Below are positions 8,155 through 17,091 of a stretch of DNA of 64,000 nt, piece after piece. Position numbers and translations under genes: made by a program. The first letter of the stretch is position 1, and each line of letters starts with the position of its first letter. Origin of the DNA: Edaphobacter paludis (GTDB taxonomy: Bacteria > Acidobacteriota > Terriglobia > Terriglobales > Acidobacteriaceae). The DNA lies in the NCBI RefSeq assembly GCF_039993895.1, contig NZ_CP121194.1:2356001-2420000 (forward strand), in the 5' to 3' direction. The notes under the pieces were generated by a model that was not told the origin of the DNA, ran no database searches, and saw only the letters and a list, made by a program, of their open reading frames with translations.

Positions 8155-9474
8155 ATGTCTGTAACGTTAGTTGAAGATAGCGGTTTGACGAGAAATGCCT
8201 CCGCCCGCAACATCCGCAAGACCGTTTTATCGAACGGATTGACGGTGCTGACCGAGGCCATGCCCCAGGTCCGTAGCGTCTCGATGGGCGCCTGGATCGG
8301 CACAGGTTCGCGTGACGAAGAGGCAGCCGTGAACGGCGTCTCGCACTTTGTCGAGCACATGGTATTCAAGGGCACGACCTCTCGCTCGGCCAAGCAGATC
8401 GCCCGTGAGGTAGACACCATCGGCGGCAATCTCGACGCCTTCACCGGCAAGGAGATGGTCTGCTTCAACATCAAGGTTCTTGACGAAAACGTGACCCCGG
8501 CGCTCGACGTTCTGGCCGATCTCGTGCTGCACCCGACGTTCACACCCGAGGAGATCGTGCGCGAGCAGGGCGTCATCCTCGAAGAGATCAAGATGGACGA
8601 GGACAACCCCGACTACCTGGTCCACGAGGTCTGGACCCAGAACTTCTGGAAGAACGAGGCCCTTGGCCGTCCAATTCTCGGCACCAAAAAGACTGTCTCA
8701 AGCTTCAACCAGCAAATCATCTTCGACTTCTATGCCAGCCGATTCACGCCGCGCAACATGGTCTTTTCGGCGGCAGGAAACCTGGACCACGATGCCTTCG
8801 TGGCGCAGGTCGAGCAGCAGTTCAGCTCCCTCGCCGCCAGCAGCGACGGCCATCTCCCACAGATGCCGACCCCGGTGGCCACTCCGCACATCACCCTGAA
8901 GCGGAAGAAGTCGCTCGAACAGGTCCAGGTCTGCCTCGGCATTCCAGCGCCCCCGGTGAACCACTCCGACCGCTACGGAGTCTACCTGCTCAACACCATG
9001 CTTGGCGGCGGCATGAGTTCGCGCCTCTTCCAGACCATCCGCGAAGACCAGGGCCTCGCCTACGCCATCTACTCAGAGATGAATCCGTTCCGGGACACCG
9101 GCTCCCTCTGCATCTTCGCTGGCACGGCAATCGACAAGACCGAGAAGGTCTTGCAGCTTACCATGCAGGAACTGCGCCGTCTGAAAGAAGACACTGTCAG
9201 CGAAACTGAGTTGAAGCGCGCAAAGGACCAGTTGAAGAGCAATATCGTGATTGGCCTCGAAAGCTCAGGCAGCCGGATGGCAAACCTGGCACGGCAGCAG
9301 ATGTACTTTGGCCGTTTCTTCGGAGTGGACGAGATCACGCAGGAGATCAATGCCGTGACCCCTGCCGACATTCAGTCCCTGGCGCAGCAGCTCTTTCGCC
9401 CCGAAGCGATTGCCCTCACCCTGCTGGGCAACCTCGGCGAGATGAAGGTCGAGCGCGAAGATCTGGCCTGCTAG
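8155..9474 (+). CDS. M16 family zinc metallopeptidase
   Basis: 439 residues of the pitrilysin/processing-peptidase family. The inverted zinc motif HxxEH is present (His64-Phe-Val-Glu67-His68), with the downstream zinc glutamate in the EEIKMDEDNPDY region and the C-terminal M16_C domain (LKRKKSLEQVQVCLGIPAP, then LGGGMSSRLFQTIREDQGLAY). All catalytic residues are there, so it is the active subunit type; no inactive partner lies next to it. No signal peptide is apparent. ATG 8155 is chosen over in-frame codons upstream because TAAGGAG sits 4 bases ahead. Probable role: degradation of peptides or signal peptides. Confidence 0.92.
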   Translation: MSVTLVEDSGLTRNASARNIRKTVLSNGLTVLTEAMPQVRSVSMGAWIGTGSRDEEAAVNGVSHFVEHMVFKGTTSRSAKQIAREVDTIGGNLDAFTGKEMVCFNIKVLDENVTPALDVLADLVLHPTFTPEEIVREQGVILEEIKMDEDNPDYLVHEVWTQNFWKNEALGRPILGTKKTVSSFNQQIIFDFYASRFTPRNMVFSAAGNLDHDAFVAQVEQQFSSLAASSDGHLPQMPTPVATPHITLKRKKSLEQVQVCLGIPAPPVNHSDRYGVYLLNTMLGGGMSSRLFQTIREDQGLAYAIYSEMNPFRDTGSLCIFAGTAIDKTEKVLQLTMQELRRLKEDTVSETELKRAKDQLKSNIVIGLESSGSRMANLARQQMYFGRFFGVDEITQEINAVTPADIQSLAQQLFRPEAIALTLLGNLGEMKVEREDLAC

Positions 9475-9528
9475 TCTGATAGAGTTTTGTTCGATGGAAT
9501 GATCTGAAATGGACAGGCCGAGGAATTG

Positions 9529-10068
9529 ATGACCAAATTGATGGCGAAGACGACAGCCCTGGGACGAGGACAAGCAGCACGACCGACGGAAGAAGGCTTC
9601 ACCCTGATCGAACTGCTGATCGTCATGTCGATCATGCTCATCCTAATGACGCTGGCAGTTCCTCAGTTGTTGAAGCTGAAGAAACAGGGCAATCAGACCT
9701 CGGCGATCAACTCGGTGCGCACCATCGGACAGGCGGAGTTGCAGTACAACTCGGCTTATCCCGCCAACGGATTTTCCTGCTCGCTGGCCACGCTGGGCGG
9801 CGATCCCAAGGCTGGCGCTCCGACACCGCAGGCGGCGCAACTGATTACGCCCGACCTCGCCGCCGGCCACAAAGCGGGATACACCTTCGCCATTACCAAC
9901 TGCCAGAAGGTGACCATCAACAATCAGGACATGATTACCTCGTTTGAGATCACGGCTGTACCCGACGCCGTCGGCAAGACCGGCGACAACGGTTACTGCT
10001 CCGACGAGAACAACGCCATCCGGCAGGACCCCACCGGCGGCACGAACTGCACCCAACCCATCCAGTAA
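9529..10068 (+). CDS. Type IV prepilin / pseudopilin-like protein
   Basis: 179 residues with a class III (prepilin peptidase) leader: a positively charged stretch, then EEG|FTLIELLIVMSIMLIL, cleavage expected after Gly23 with Glu at position +5, followed by one long hydrophobic helix. The C-terminal part has two cysteines late (YCSDEN...TNCTQ), as in the disulfide loop of major pilins, plus CSLATLGGDP, which resembles acidobacterial and deltaproteobacterial pilins. No pilus assembly gene is close by. ATG 9529 follows AGGA; a TTG three bases earlier is the alternative. The stop codon overlaps the lolA start by one base (TAATG), so the two are probably co-translated. Confidence 0.85.
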   Translation: MTKLMAKTTALGRGQAARPTEEGFTLIELLIVMSIMLILMTLAVPQLLKLKKQGNQTSAINSVRTIGQAELQYNSAYPANGFSCSLATLGGDPKAGAPTPQAAQLITPDLAAGHKAGYTFAITNCQKVTINNQDMITSFEITAVPDAVGKTGDNGYCSDENNAIRQDPTGGTNCTQPIQ

Positions 10069-10721
10069 TGCTGAAGAAGACCGCTCTATTGCTGTTCGTC
10101 TGCTGTGCGACGCCCCTGTTCGCGCAGGGGCAACAGAGTGCCACGCCAGACAGCGCCCTCATTCGCAAGGTCGACGATCACTACAACCACCTCACTTCCC
10201 TGCGCGCCCATTACACCGAGCACTACACCGGCATGGGCATGGATCGCACTGAATCTGGCACGCTCCTGCTGAAAAAACCCGGCCGCATGCGCTGGAACTA
10301 CGATAAGCCAGTCGGCAAGGTCTTCGTGCTCGACGGCAAGTACGCCTGGTTCTACACGCCGGGCGATTCACAGGCCCAGCGCGTTCCTGCAAAGGAGCTG
10401 GACGATCTACGATCTCCGCTGCGTTTTCTGTTAGGCCATACACAGCTCAAAAAGGAACTGGACAACCTGACCGTCACCCCGGACGGTGCAGGGTTCAGGA
10501 TCACCGGTGTCCCGAAAGGCATGGCGCAGCGGGTAAAGCTGCTGACATTACAGGTAACCTCTGCGGGAGCAATTCAGCAGATGCAGATCGAAGAGCTGGA
10601 TGGATCTATAACAGGATTTACTTTCAGCGAAATACAAGAGAACATTCCAGTGAAAGGTGAGACTTTTGTCTTTCACCCTCCCGCTGGAGTCATCTTCGTA
10701 AACGGACTGCCCCCCATTTAG
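10068..10721 (+). CDS. lolA: Outer-membrane lipoprotein carrier protein LolA
   Basis: Periplasmic chaperone that shuttles lipoproteins from the inner-membrane Lol ABC complex to the outer membrane. 217 residues with a cleavable signal peptide (MLKKTALLLFVCCATPLFAQ) and the LolA core: HLTSLRAHYTEHY, SGTLLLKKPGRMRWNYDKP, VLDGKYAWFYTP, and a C-terminal FVFHPPAGVIFVNG. The start overlaps the prepilin stop by one base. The matching lolC/lolD-type genes lie about 45 kb further on in this window. Confidence 0.88.
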   Translation: MLKKTALLLFVCCATPLFAQGQQSATPDSALIRKVDDHYNHLTSLRAHYTEHYTGMGMDRTESGTLLLKKPGRMRWNYDKPVGKVFVLDGKYAWFYTPGDSQAQRVPAKELDDLRSPLRFLLGHTQLKKELDNLTVTPDGAGFRITGVPKGMAQRVKLLTLQVTSAGAIQQMQIEELDGSITGFTFSEIQENIPVKGETFVFHPPAGVIFVNGLPPI

Positions 10722-10850
10722 AGAACACGCCGGACGTTGTCAGGCGCATGGCTTTCTCCCTCTCATTACGGCCAATTGTAAAATTGAGTTAACCTCAAAG
10801 TGATTGAATTGATCTAGCGCGACGCCGTGCGCGGAAAAGTTGAGTGTAAC

Positions 10851-11588
10851 GTGAACAACCCAAGCAGCACCCTCCTGGCCAATCGTCTTTCCACTGCCGA
10901 GTTCCACGCCGCAGTTTACGAGCTGTCCCCTACCGTTGCCGTCTTCGACTGCGATGGAACGCTATGGTCAGGCGACGCCGGTTCGTCTTTCATGAAATGG
11001 ACGATCGATACCGGCCTGATCTCCCGCGAAGCGACCGACTGGATCGACGGACGGTATCGCGGCTACAAGCGCGGTGAGGTCTCCGAGCTGGCGATCTGCG
11101 GCGAGATGGTCCAGCTCTACCAGGGTCTGCGCGAAGAGGAGATGCGCCGCGCCGCCAAAAAGTTCTTTGCAACCCACATCGAACCCAATATCTTTCCCGA
11201 AATGCTGGAGCTGGTCACCGAATTGCAGCGCAAGGGTGTAGATATCTGGGCAGTGAGCTCCACCTGCGACTGGGTCATCGAGGAAGGCGTGCAGCGCTTC
11301 AAGATTCCCGCGAACCGTGTGCTGGCAGCCCGCGTCACCATCAAAGATGGCCTGGTAACGGAGACGATCTGCGATGTGCCGACCGACGAAGGCAAGGTCA
11401 CCTCGCTGGCCCGCGTTGGCATTACGACCCCCGAGGCAGTCTTCGGCAACTCAGTCCACGACGCCGCGATGCTGGGAATTGCAGGACGGGCGTTTCCAGT
11501 GAACCCGTCACCAGCGTTGGCGGAGCACAGTGCAGCCGAGGGATGGCCGGTTTACTATCCGGCTTCAGTCGTACCCATCGGCTATTAG
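10851..11588 (+). CDS. HAD-superfamily phosphatase (HAD-IB, SerB-like)
   Basis: 245 residues. HAD motif I is VAVFDCDGTLWSGD, with nucleophile Asp33 and acid/base Asp35; motif II is in the VWAVSSTCDW region; motif IV is FGNSVHDAAML. The large helical cap between motifs I and II and the closing FPVNPSPAL are typical of the HAD-IB phosphoserine-phosphatase-like group. The substrate is unknown; candidates are phosphoserine or other small phosphates. The start is uncertain: GTG 10851 (GAG about 6 bases upstream) or GTG 10827, neither with a strong ribosome site. The spacer before it (10722-10850) is AT-rich and probably holds the promoter. Confidence 0.8.
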   Translation: MNNPSSTLLANRLSTAEFHAAVYELSPTVAVFDCDGTLWSGDAGSSFMKWTIDTGLISREATDWIDGRYRGYKRGEVSELAICGEMVQLYQGLREEEMRRAAKKFFATHIEPNIFPEMLELVTELQRKGVDIWAVSSTCDWVIEEGVQRFKIPANRVLAARVTIKDGLVTETICDVPTDEGKVTSLARVGITTPEAVFGNSVHDAAMLGIAGRAFPVNPSPALAEHSAAEGWPVYYPASVVPIGY

Positions 11589-11634
11589 AGCGAACGAGGC
11601 ATTTAGGCACGGCGAGAGTCTAAACTGTAGTCAG

Positions 11635-12105
11635 GTGAGAGATTCCATTCGCAAGCTTGAAGTACGTGTCGAAATAGCGCCATCCAGGCCCCTCCGGCTT
11701 GTGGTCGCGGCGCTGATTCTACGCAAGGGCGCCGGTGGAACCGAAGTCTTTATTTGTCAACGCAAACCCGACCAGCCCATGAGCCTCAAATGGGAGTTTC
11801 CCGGCGGAAAAATCGAGCCAGGCGAAGGCCCGGAAGAAGCCTTGGCGCGCGAATTGAACGAAGAGCTGGGAATCGCGGCCGACATTGGCGAGCGTGTAGC
11901 GCAGATCCGCCACAAATACCGGAACGGTGGCGCGGTGGATCTTCAGTTTTTTGTCGTGAAGCAGTTTCGTGGACCGCTCGAGAACCGCATCTTCAACGAC
12001 ATGCGCTGGGCTCCCCTGGCCACCCTGCCGGAGTACGACTTTCTCGCCGCAGACCTCGGCCTCATCCGCGACTTGTCTGAAGGTAAGCTTCTCGAAAAAA
12101 TTTAG
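11635..12105 (+). CDS. NUDIX hydrolase (MutT-like)
   Basis: 156 residues with a complete Nudix box (Gly58 to Ile80, G-x5-E-x7-REL-x-EE-x-GI), preceded by CQRKPDQPMSLKWEFPGG, which resembles MutT-type (8-oxo-dGTP) hydrolases. Function predicted: hydrolysis of a nucleoside diphosphate linked to another group, possibly nucleotide-pool cleaning. GTG 11635 is the only reasonable start downstream of the HAD gene stop (11588). It ends three bases before the stop of the convergent transporter gene, with no terminator between them. Confidence 0.85.
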   Translation: MRDSIRKLEVRVEIAPSRPLRLVVAALILRKGAGGTEVFICQRKPDQPMSLKWEFPGGKIEPGEGPEEALARELNEELGIAADIGERVAQIRHKYRNGGAVDLQFFVVKQFRGPLENRIFNDMRWAPLATLPEYDFLAADLGLIRDLSEGKLLEKI

Positions 12106-12107
12106 CA

Positions 12108-13358
12108 CTACGCGTGGAAGCCGTTCCACACCATTACCCCAGACAGCACAATCACGATGATCGTGGTAAGCCATGCCATCGCATTGAACCAGCGGCTGTT
12201 CGTATACTTCCCCATCAGCTCATGCTTGTTGATAAGACGCAGCATGAAGATCAACACAATGGGCAGAAGAACGCCGTTCAGCACCTGCGACAGAATACTG
12301 AACTTCACCAGCGGAAAATTCGGTATCAGCACAATGCCTGCAGCAGCGGCAAGCAGCAAGGTATAGAACCAGTAAAAGAACCGTGCCTCCTTGAAGCTCT
12401 TATCGAGTCCGCTCTCAAGTCCAAGTCCCTCACAAACCGTATATGCCGTCGAGAGCGGAAGAATAGACGCCGCAAATAACGAAGCATTGAACAGACCGGC
12501 GGCGAAAAGAATAAAGGCATACTGGCCCGCGAGCGGCTTCATGGCTCCCGCGGCGTCGGCAGGGTCGGCGATGTTGCGGATGCCGTGAGTAAACAGCGTC
12601 GCCGCGCAGGCCACCACGATAAACCACGCCACGAGATCAGTGAAGAACGAGCCAACAATCACATCGAGCCGCGACGCCTTGTATTGGCGAACCGTAATTC
12701 CCTTTTCAACGATGGTGGATTGCAGATAGAACTGCATCCATGGACTGATCGTAGTGCCGATGATGCCGACCGTCATATAGACATACAGCTTGTCGTGCCA
12801 CACGCCGCGAGCGGGTAGCTTCACCGTCTCGACCATCGCCAGATGCCAGTCCGGTCCGCTGAGAACACCCGCCACGATGTAGGCAATGTAGAAAACGCTG
12901 GCGATGAGGAAGACTTTTTCGACGCTCTTGTAATCTCCCTTGACCACGAGTACCCACACCAGAAAGGCGCACGCCGGAACGCTGGCGTACTTGCTGATAT
13001 GAAAGAGCTGCATGCTGCCCGCGATGCCCGAGAACTCGGCGATGACGTTGCCGAAGTTGACCACGACCAGCAGGATCATCATCACGAAGGTCATGCGCAA
13101 GCCAAACTCTTCGCGTATCAGGTCGCTGAGTCCCTTGCCCGTTACCACGCCCATGCGCGCGCACATCTCCTGCACGATAATCAGCGCAAGCGTAATCGGA
13201 ATCATCGTCCACAGCAGCGTATAGCCGAATTGGGCGCCAGCCTGAGAGTAGGTAAGGATTCCGCCGGCGTCGTTATCAACGTTAGCGGTAATGAAGCCCG
13301 GGCCGAGCACGGCCAGAAAGAGGATGAGACTCGTTCTCCATCTGCGCCAAGAAGTCAT
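12108..13358 (-). CDS. Nramp-family (SLC11-like) divalent metal transporter, divergent metal-site motifs
   Basis: 416 residues, about 11 hydrophobic segments; inner-membrane proton-coupled transporter fold. The region LGPGFITANVDNDAGG (18-33) aligns with transmembrane helix 1 of Nramp proteins, but the usual DPGN motif is replaced by DNDAG. In helix 6 the usual MPHN motif is replaced by SPWM (205-208), so the metal-coordinating methionine is missing. In the family, loss of that methionine goes with altered selectivity: Nramp-related magnesium transporters lack it. So the substrate could be Mn2+, Mg2+ or another ion; that is an inference. ATG 13358 is chosen over upstream frames because GGGTAGGGA lies directly ahead. 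Confidence 0.85.
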   Translation of the reverse strand: MTSWRRWRTSLILFLAVLGPGFITANVDNDAGGILTYSQAGAQFGYTLLWTMIPITLALIIVQEMCARMGVVTGKGLSDLIREEFGLRMTFVMMILLVVVNFGNVIAEFSGIAGSMQLFHISKYASVPACAFLVWVLVVKGDYKSVEKVFLIASVFYIAYIVAGVLSGPDWHLAMVETVKLPARGVWHDKLYVYMTVGIIGTTISPWMQFYLQSTIVEKGITVRQYKASRLDVIVGSFFTDLVAWFIVVACAATLFTHGIRNIADPADAAGAMKPLAGQYAFILFAAGLFNASLFAASILPLSTAYTVCEGLGLESGLDKSFKEARFFYWFYTLLLAAAAGIVLIPNFPLVKFSILSQVLNGVLLPIVLIFMLRLINKHELMGKYTNSRWFNAMAWLTTIIVIVLSGVMVWNGFHA

Positions 13359-13467
13359 GCCATTCCCTACCCTTTTTATTGATAAGCCAACGAGGGACCC
13401 CCACTCGCGGCGCATGACTTTAAAGTCGTCCTCTCAGGCTAAATCAAAGGTTGGATAAATCCTGCGA

Positions 13468-14523
13468 TCAGACCGAGGTTGTACGCAAACGATTAACAAT
13501 TTCCGCTGCGCGTTCGACGATCAACTCCATCTGACGATCGTTATGGTAGCCATCGCGCAGCGCACGTCTCTGCCCCGCCGCGGCAATCCGTCGCCGGGCC
13601 GCTTCGTCCGGCAGATAGCGCCGAATCTTCTCTAGCAACTCGTCATATGACGAGAAGAAGACGGCCTCCTCGTCCTCACGAAAGCGCTGAAGATGGCCTT
13701 CAGACCTCTCGGCAAGCAGAAAACCGCCGCACCCCGCGATCTCGAAGCTCTTATGCACAAACTCGTCCAGGTTCGAGTGGGTGATAAAGCTGAGGTTGAT
13801 CTTCGACCTCCAGATCGCCTCGCGATACTGCTGTCGGTAAAGCTCGCCCTCGCGATAGAGACGGCTGAAAGGCTCCTCGCCGAGCGCTCTCTTCCATTGC
13901 CGGTCGTTGCCCGAGATCACCACCTGAAACTCATTTAGTTTCGACAGACGGTTGAGAGTCTCGGCACGGTTATCGTAAGGTGTCCCAACGAAGGAGACTT
14001 CCCGGTTGCGGTTGGCATCCGACCAGCTATCCGGCGGAGGATACTGAAGCGTAGGCTCATAGGCGGTCTGAATCTTGATGACATCGCGCGCGCCACGCTG
14101 ACGGTAGTCGGTGATATTTTTATCCCGCTGCACCACATGCAGATCGTAGTGCGGAATGTCCTTCATATAGAGCCGCCAGCCCGGGTCCTGCCGTGGCCCG
14201 AAGGGGTTGTCGATCATGTAGCTGACCGTGGCAATGCCCATCGCCCTCATGCGATCGAGCGTCCCGGGCTGCATCGAAAGCAGCTTATCCGTCCACAGTA
14301 GGTCGGGTTTTTCGGCAGCGGCTACCCTCAGCAGATCGCGGTTCAGCCGCGTAACCATCGGCCCTGCGGCCAGGCGAAAAAACACCTTGCGCAAAAAGGG
14401 ATTGCTGTATTGATAGTCATAGGTATTCATCGGAATCACCTGATGCCCCAGGCGTTCCAGCGCCCACATGCGATAGAGCGAGGTATCGTTCGGCGTTAAA
14501 CCGGCGGCATAGAGAATCTTCAT
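13468..14523 (-). CDS. CgeB-like family glycosyltransferase
   Basis: 351 residues resembling the CgeB / GT4-like family (Glyco_trans_1_2 at the C-terminus). Visible: N-terminal KILYAAGLTPNDTSLYRMWALE, a middle segment VSFVGTPYDNRAE, and the C-terminal SNLDEFVHKSFEIAGCGGF with an ERSEGHLQRF stretch, which correspond to the nucleotide-sugar binding EGC-type loop in related enzymes. Probably modifies a surface polysaccharide or glycoprotein. It lies between the Nramp-type transporter and the MgtE-like gene on the same strand with small gaps (39 bp downstream of the MgtE-like gene, 109 bp ahead of the transporter). Confidence 0.8.
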   Translation of the reverse strand: MKILYAAGLTPNDTSLYRMWALERLGHQVIPMNTYDYQYSNPFLRKVFFRLAAGPMVTRLNRDLLRVAAAEKPDLLWTDKLLSMQPGTLDRMRAMGIATVSYMIDNPFGPRQDPGWRLYMKDIPHYDLHVVQRDKNITDYRQRGARDVIKIQTAYEPTLQYPPPDSWSDANRNREVSFVGTPYDNRAETLNRLSKLNEFQVVISGNDRQWKRALGEEPFSRLYREGELYRQQYREAIWRSKINLSFITHSNLDEFVHKSFEIAGCGGFLLAERSEGHLQRFREDEEAVFFSSYDELLEKIRRYLPDEAARRRIAAAGQRRALRDGYHNDRQMELIVERAAEIVNRLRTTSV

Positions 14524-14562
14524 CGAAAACTGAGTCTTTCTGATCGTTGGCGTGATTCGATT

Positions 14563-15837
14563 TTAGCGGTTGGCGCGCAGCAACGCGATGACCTGTTCGG
14601 CATGGATCACCCCAACCAGCCGCTGCTCGCTATCAAGCACAGGCAGTGAGCGCAGATTGTATTTATCAAAAAGTTCCGCCACCTTGCGACCGTTCTCGTT
14701 GATATCACAGGTAACGACATGGCTGTGCGGCAGATCTGCCAGCGCTGCATTCGGCTGCGCAAGCAGCAACTGAACCAGAGGAATGAGGCTTGCAATTCTT
14801 CCCTCTTCATCCAGCAGGTAGATATCAGTGACGATCTCGATGTCGCCCTCGAACTTGCGCAGCGCCTCGATGGCCTGCCCCAGCACAGCCGTCGCTGGCA
14901 GAGCGATATAGTCCGTCGTCATACGCCCGGCGGCAGAGTCGCCGGAGAATTCGAGCAGCTCCTGCACCTCCTGCCTCTCTTCAGGCTCCATCTTTCCGAG
15001 AATCTCCTCCGACCTTTCATCCGACAGTTCGGAGAGCAGATCCGCGGCGGCGCCAGGGTCCATCTCTTCGACGATGTCAGCGATCTGGCCCGAGTCGAGT
15101 GACTCGATCAGCGCCTGCTGCATCTTCGGCTTCACCTCTTCCAGCGCTTCGGCGGCAGTCTCCTCGTTGAGGCTGATGAACAGCGCCTGCCGCTCGGCAG
15201 GCGCAAGCTCTTCGAGAATGTCCGCAATGTCGGAAGGATGCATCTGCTCGAGGCGGTTCTGCTCGATCTTGAGCTTGACCCGACGTGACGGGTCGCGGTC
15301 GATCAAGTCCACGAAATCCCACGGAATAAGGCTCGGGCTGAAGCGGGCTGCTATGCGGTCAGCCGTCGAAGCATGTAAGCCCTTCAGCAGGCGGCGTACT
15401 GCTCCACGCAAGCCAATCTCGACCTCAGCGATGCGCAGAGATAATTCCGCACCTTCACCGTTCGCTGACTCCCACACCAGATCGACATCGTTGACGCGGA
15501 CCACCTTGCGACCATGAACGTCGATAATCTGCTGATCGAGCAGGTCGCGCTCCAGCATCAGGCGGCTTTCCTCCGCGGGCAGTACGGCTGGCGAAGCTCC
15601 CTCGCGCAAGTGCATCTCGTTGCCTTGACCCAGCCGGAGATCGGTAATCAGAATCAGTGCAGGCTGCTCGCCCCGCTTCCCTGCCGATCGCCGAAGCAGA
15701 AGTCCATGAACCTGAGAGGTCGCAATCTCTGGCGCAACGACAAACTCGCTCACACGGCCATAGAGCGCGCCCTGCGCGTCCATCACGCTGGCGCCCATCA
15801 GGGCAGAGACACTCGTTCGTTGATTAAACTTCGTCAT
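14563..15837 (-). CDS. Soluble PRC-barrel / MgtE N-domain / CBS-pair protein
   Basis: 424 residues with no membrane segment. Two PRC-barrel-like modules (about 8-75 and 98-145), an MgtE_N superhelical domain (about 190-300: MHPSDIADILEELAPAERQALF followed by repeats IADIVEEMDPGAAADLLSEL), then a CBS pair (about 300-420, with DSAAGRMTTDYIALP at the junction as in MgtE and LRSLPVLD near the end). In MgtE channels these two domains sense cytoplasmic Mg2+ and gate the pore; here the pore domain is absent. ATG 15837 is chosen although its ribosome site is weak; TTG 15849 is the alternative. Confidence 0.88.
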   Translation of the reverse strand: MTKFNQRTSVSALMGASVMDAQGALYGRVSEFVVAPEIATSQVHGLLLRRSAGKRGEQPALILITDLRLGQGNEMHLREGASPAVLPAEESRLMLERDLLDQQIIDVHGRKVVRVNDVDLVWESANGEGAELSLRIAEVEIGLRGAVRRLLKGLHASTADRIAARFSPSLIPWDFVDLIDRDPSRRVKLKIEQNRLEQMHPSDIADILEELAPAERQALFISLNEETAAEALEEVKPKMQQALIESLDSGQIADIVEEMDPGAAADLLSELSDERSEEILGKMEPEERQEVQELLEFSGDSAAGRMTTDYIALPATAVLGQAIEALRKFEGDIEIVTDIYLLDEEGRIASLIPLVQLLLAQPNAALADLPHSHVVTCDINENGRKVAELFDKYNLRSLPVLDSEQRLVGVIHAEQVIALLRANR

Positions 15838-16098
15838 AGGCGCTTGCAACTGCTGTCATACCAGACTTTACATCGCTCCGCGGCGGGCAATACATCTCCA
15901 TCTCAACCCGTAGCTCTGACCCAGGAAGACCGTCGCCAGCCCTGAGCAGCAAACACGCATCTTATAAAAATTGCGCCAGGAGCAGATTACGGCGGACAGC
16001 ATCCGTATACTCCTCTTATCCGCATGGTAGCTCACATGAACGGGCCCGTCCGCCGAAAAGAGCAGGAACGAGGCAGCCCAGATCCATGCCCGTATCGT

Positions 16099-16114
16099 TA
16101 GGAGGAAACCTTTG
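16099..16114 (+). promoter_or_regulatory. Strong Shine-Dalgarno site deciding a TTG start
   Basis: TAGGAGG (16099-16105) sits 6 bases before TTG at 16112. It is the best ribosome site in the neighbourhood and supports a TTG start for the RsbW-like gene. The spacer 15838-16098 between the divergent MgtE-like gene and this one must hold both promoters; I see no clear -35/-10 pair. Confidence 0.7.
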
Positions 16115-16666
16115 GGAAAAATCACGCGCCATGCATCCTTGACATTCGGCAAATCCACAAGCACACTGCCATCATCGCTATCGTCGGCAGTTGACGACCG
16201 ATATGAAGGTTCCGCAAGGACAGCATTGGCCGACTCAACTACAAGCCGCGTCAGCTTCACACTTGACTCCTCTCTGGATAGTGTCAACAAAGTAGAGTTG
16301 ACTGCCGAGCAGGCAGCGCAGCGCGCCGGGTTCGACGAAGATACCGCTACTCACGTCGCGATGGCGGTCCGTGAAGCCGCAGTCAACGCTGTTCTCCACG
16401 GCAACGCCTACAGTCCCAACAAGCACATCACAGCTTCTTTTGAAACAACGTCGGACGCGCTCGTCATTCGCGTCGCCGACCAAGGCCCCGGGCTCGATCC
16501 GGACAGCATTCCCGATCCGCTGGCACCGGAGAATATCCTTCGCGGTTCAGGCCGTGGCATCTTCCTCATCAAGGCCTTCATGGATGAGGTACACTTTCGC
16601 CAGCTACATCCCGGCACGGAACTGACTCTTATCAAACATCGCAAACCCGCTCAGCCGGGGAACTAA
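16112..16666 (+). CDS. RsbW/SpoIIAB-like anti-sigma serine kinase
   Basis: 184 residues from TTG 16112. The C-terminal two thirds is a GHKL ATPase domain: N-box [13 protein letters not shown] (86-98), G1 box VADQGPGLD, and the [14 protein letters not shown] segment with the glycine-rich ATP lid. Kinases of this family bind and inhibit a sigma factor and are released when a STAS-domain antagonist is unphosphorylated; the STAS gene follows 14 bp downstream, forming the classical pair. The first 45 residues are Ser/Thr-rich and not conserved in the family. No sigma-factor gene is adjacent. Confidence 0.85.
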   Translation: MGKITRHASLTFGKSTSTLPSSLSSAVDDRYEGSARTALADSTTSRVSFTLDSSLDSVNKVELTAEQAAQRAGFDEDTATHVAMAVREAAVNAVLHGNAYSPNKHITASFETTSDALVIRVADQGPGLDPDSIPDPLAPENILRGSGRGIFLIKAFMDEVHFRQLHPGTELTLIKHRKPAQPGN

Positions 16667-16680
16667 GGAGACGATTACTC

Positions 16681-17028
16681 ATGAGCATGAAAGTACAGAC
16701 TCGCCAGGTAGACGGCGTCACAATTCTGGATCTCAGCGGCCGGATCACACTCGGCGAAGGCAGCGTAACCATTCGCGATGCAGTTCGCGATGTGCTCGCT
16801 AAAGGCTCGAACAAGATTTTGCTGAACCTCGCCGACGTCAACTACATCGACAGCTCTGGAATTGGCGAGCTGGTCAGCGCCTTTACGACGGTGAAAAATG
16901 CCGGTGGAGAGCTGAAGCTGCTCAATCTCACCAAGAAGGTTCACGATCTTTTACAGATCACTAAGCTCTACACCGTCTTCGACGTCAAGGATGACGAAGC
17001 CTCCGCGATCTCTTCCTTCACCAAGTAA
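16681..17028 (+). CDS. STAS-domain anti-sigma factor antagonist
   Basis: 115 residues, a single STAS domain of the RsbV/SpoIIAA type. The switch serine is in [14 protein letters not shown] (Ser58), the residue phosphorylated by the partner kinase in this family. The ribosome site AAGGAGACG precedes ATG 16681. Together with the upstream kinase it forms a partner-switching pair; the regulated sigma factor is elsewhere. Confidence 0.9.
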   Translation: MSMKVQTRQVDGVTILDLSGRITLGEGSVTIRDAVRDVLAKGSNKILLNLADVNYIDSSGIGELVSAFTTVKNAGGELKLLNLTKKVHDLLQITKLYTVFDVKDDEASAISSFTK

Positions 17029-17040
17029 CTTCATTCCTCA

Positions 17041-17077
17041 CACAAAAGGCCGTCGCTCGAAGCGACGGCCTTTTGTG
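17041..17077. terminator. Bidirectional rho-independent terminator
   Basis: Perfect 17-bp inverted repeat (17041-17057 with 17061-17077), loop of three bases, with AAAAGG on one side and CCTTTT on the other, so it can end both the STAS transcript and the convergent lemA transcript. Confidence 0.92.
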
Positions 17078-17091
17078 TTGATGCCAACCGA

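Noticed and set aside
13468..14523. Idea that the CgeB-like protein is a spore-coat enzyme
   Set aside because: The CgeB name comes from Bacillus, but the family is widespread; nothing else here suggests sporulation.
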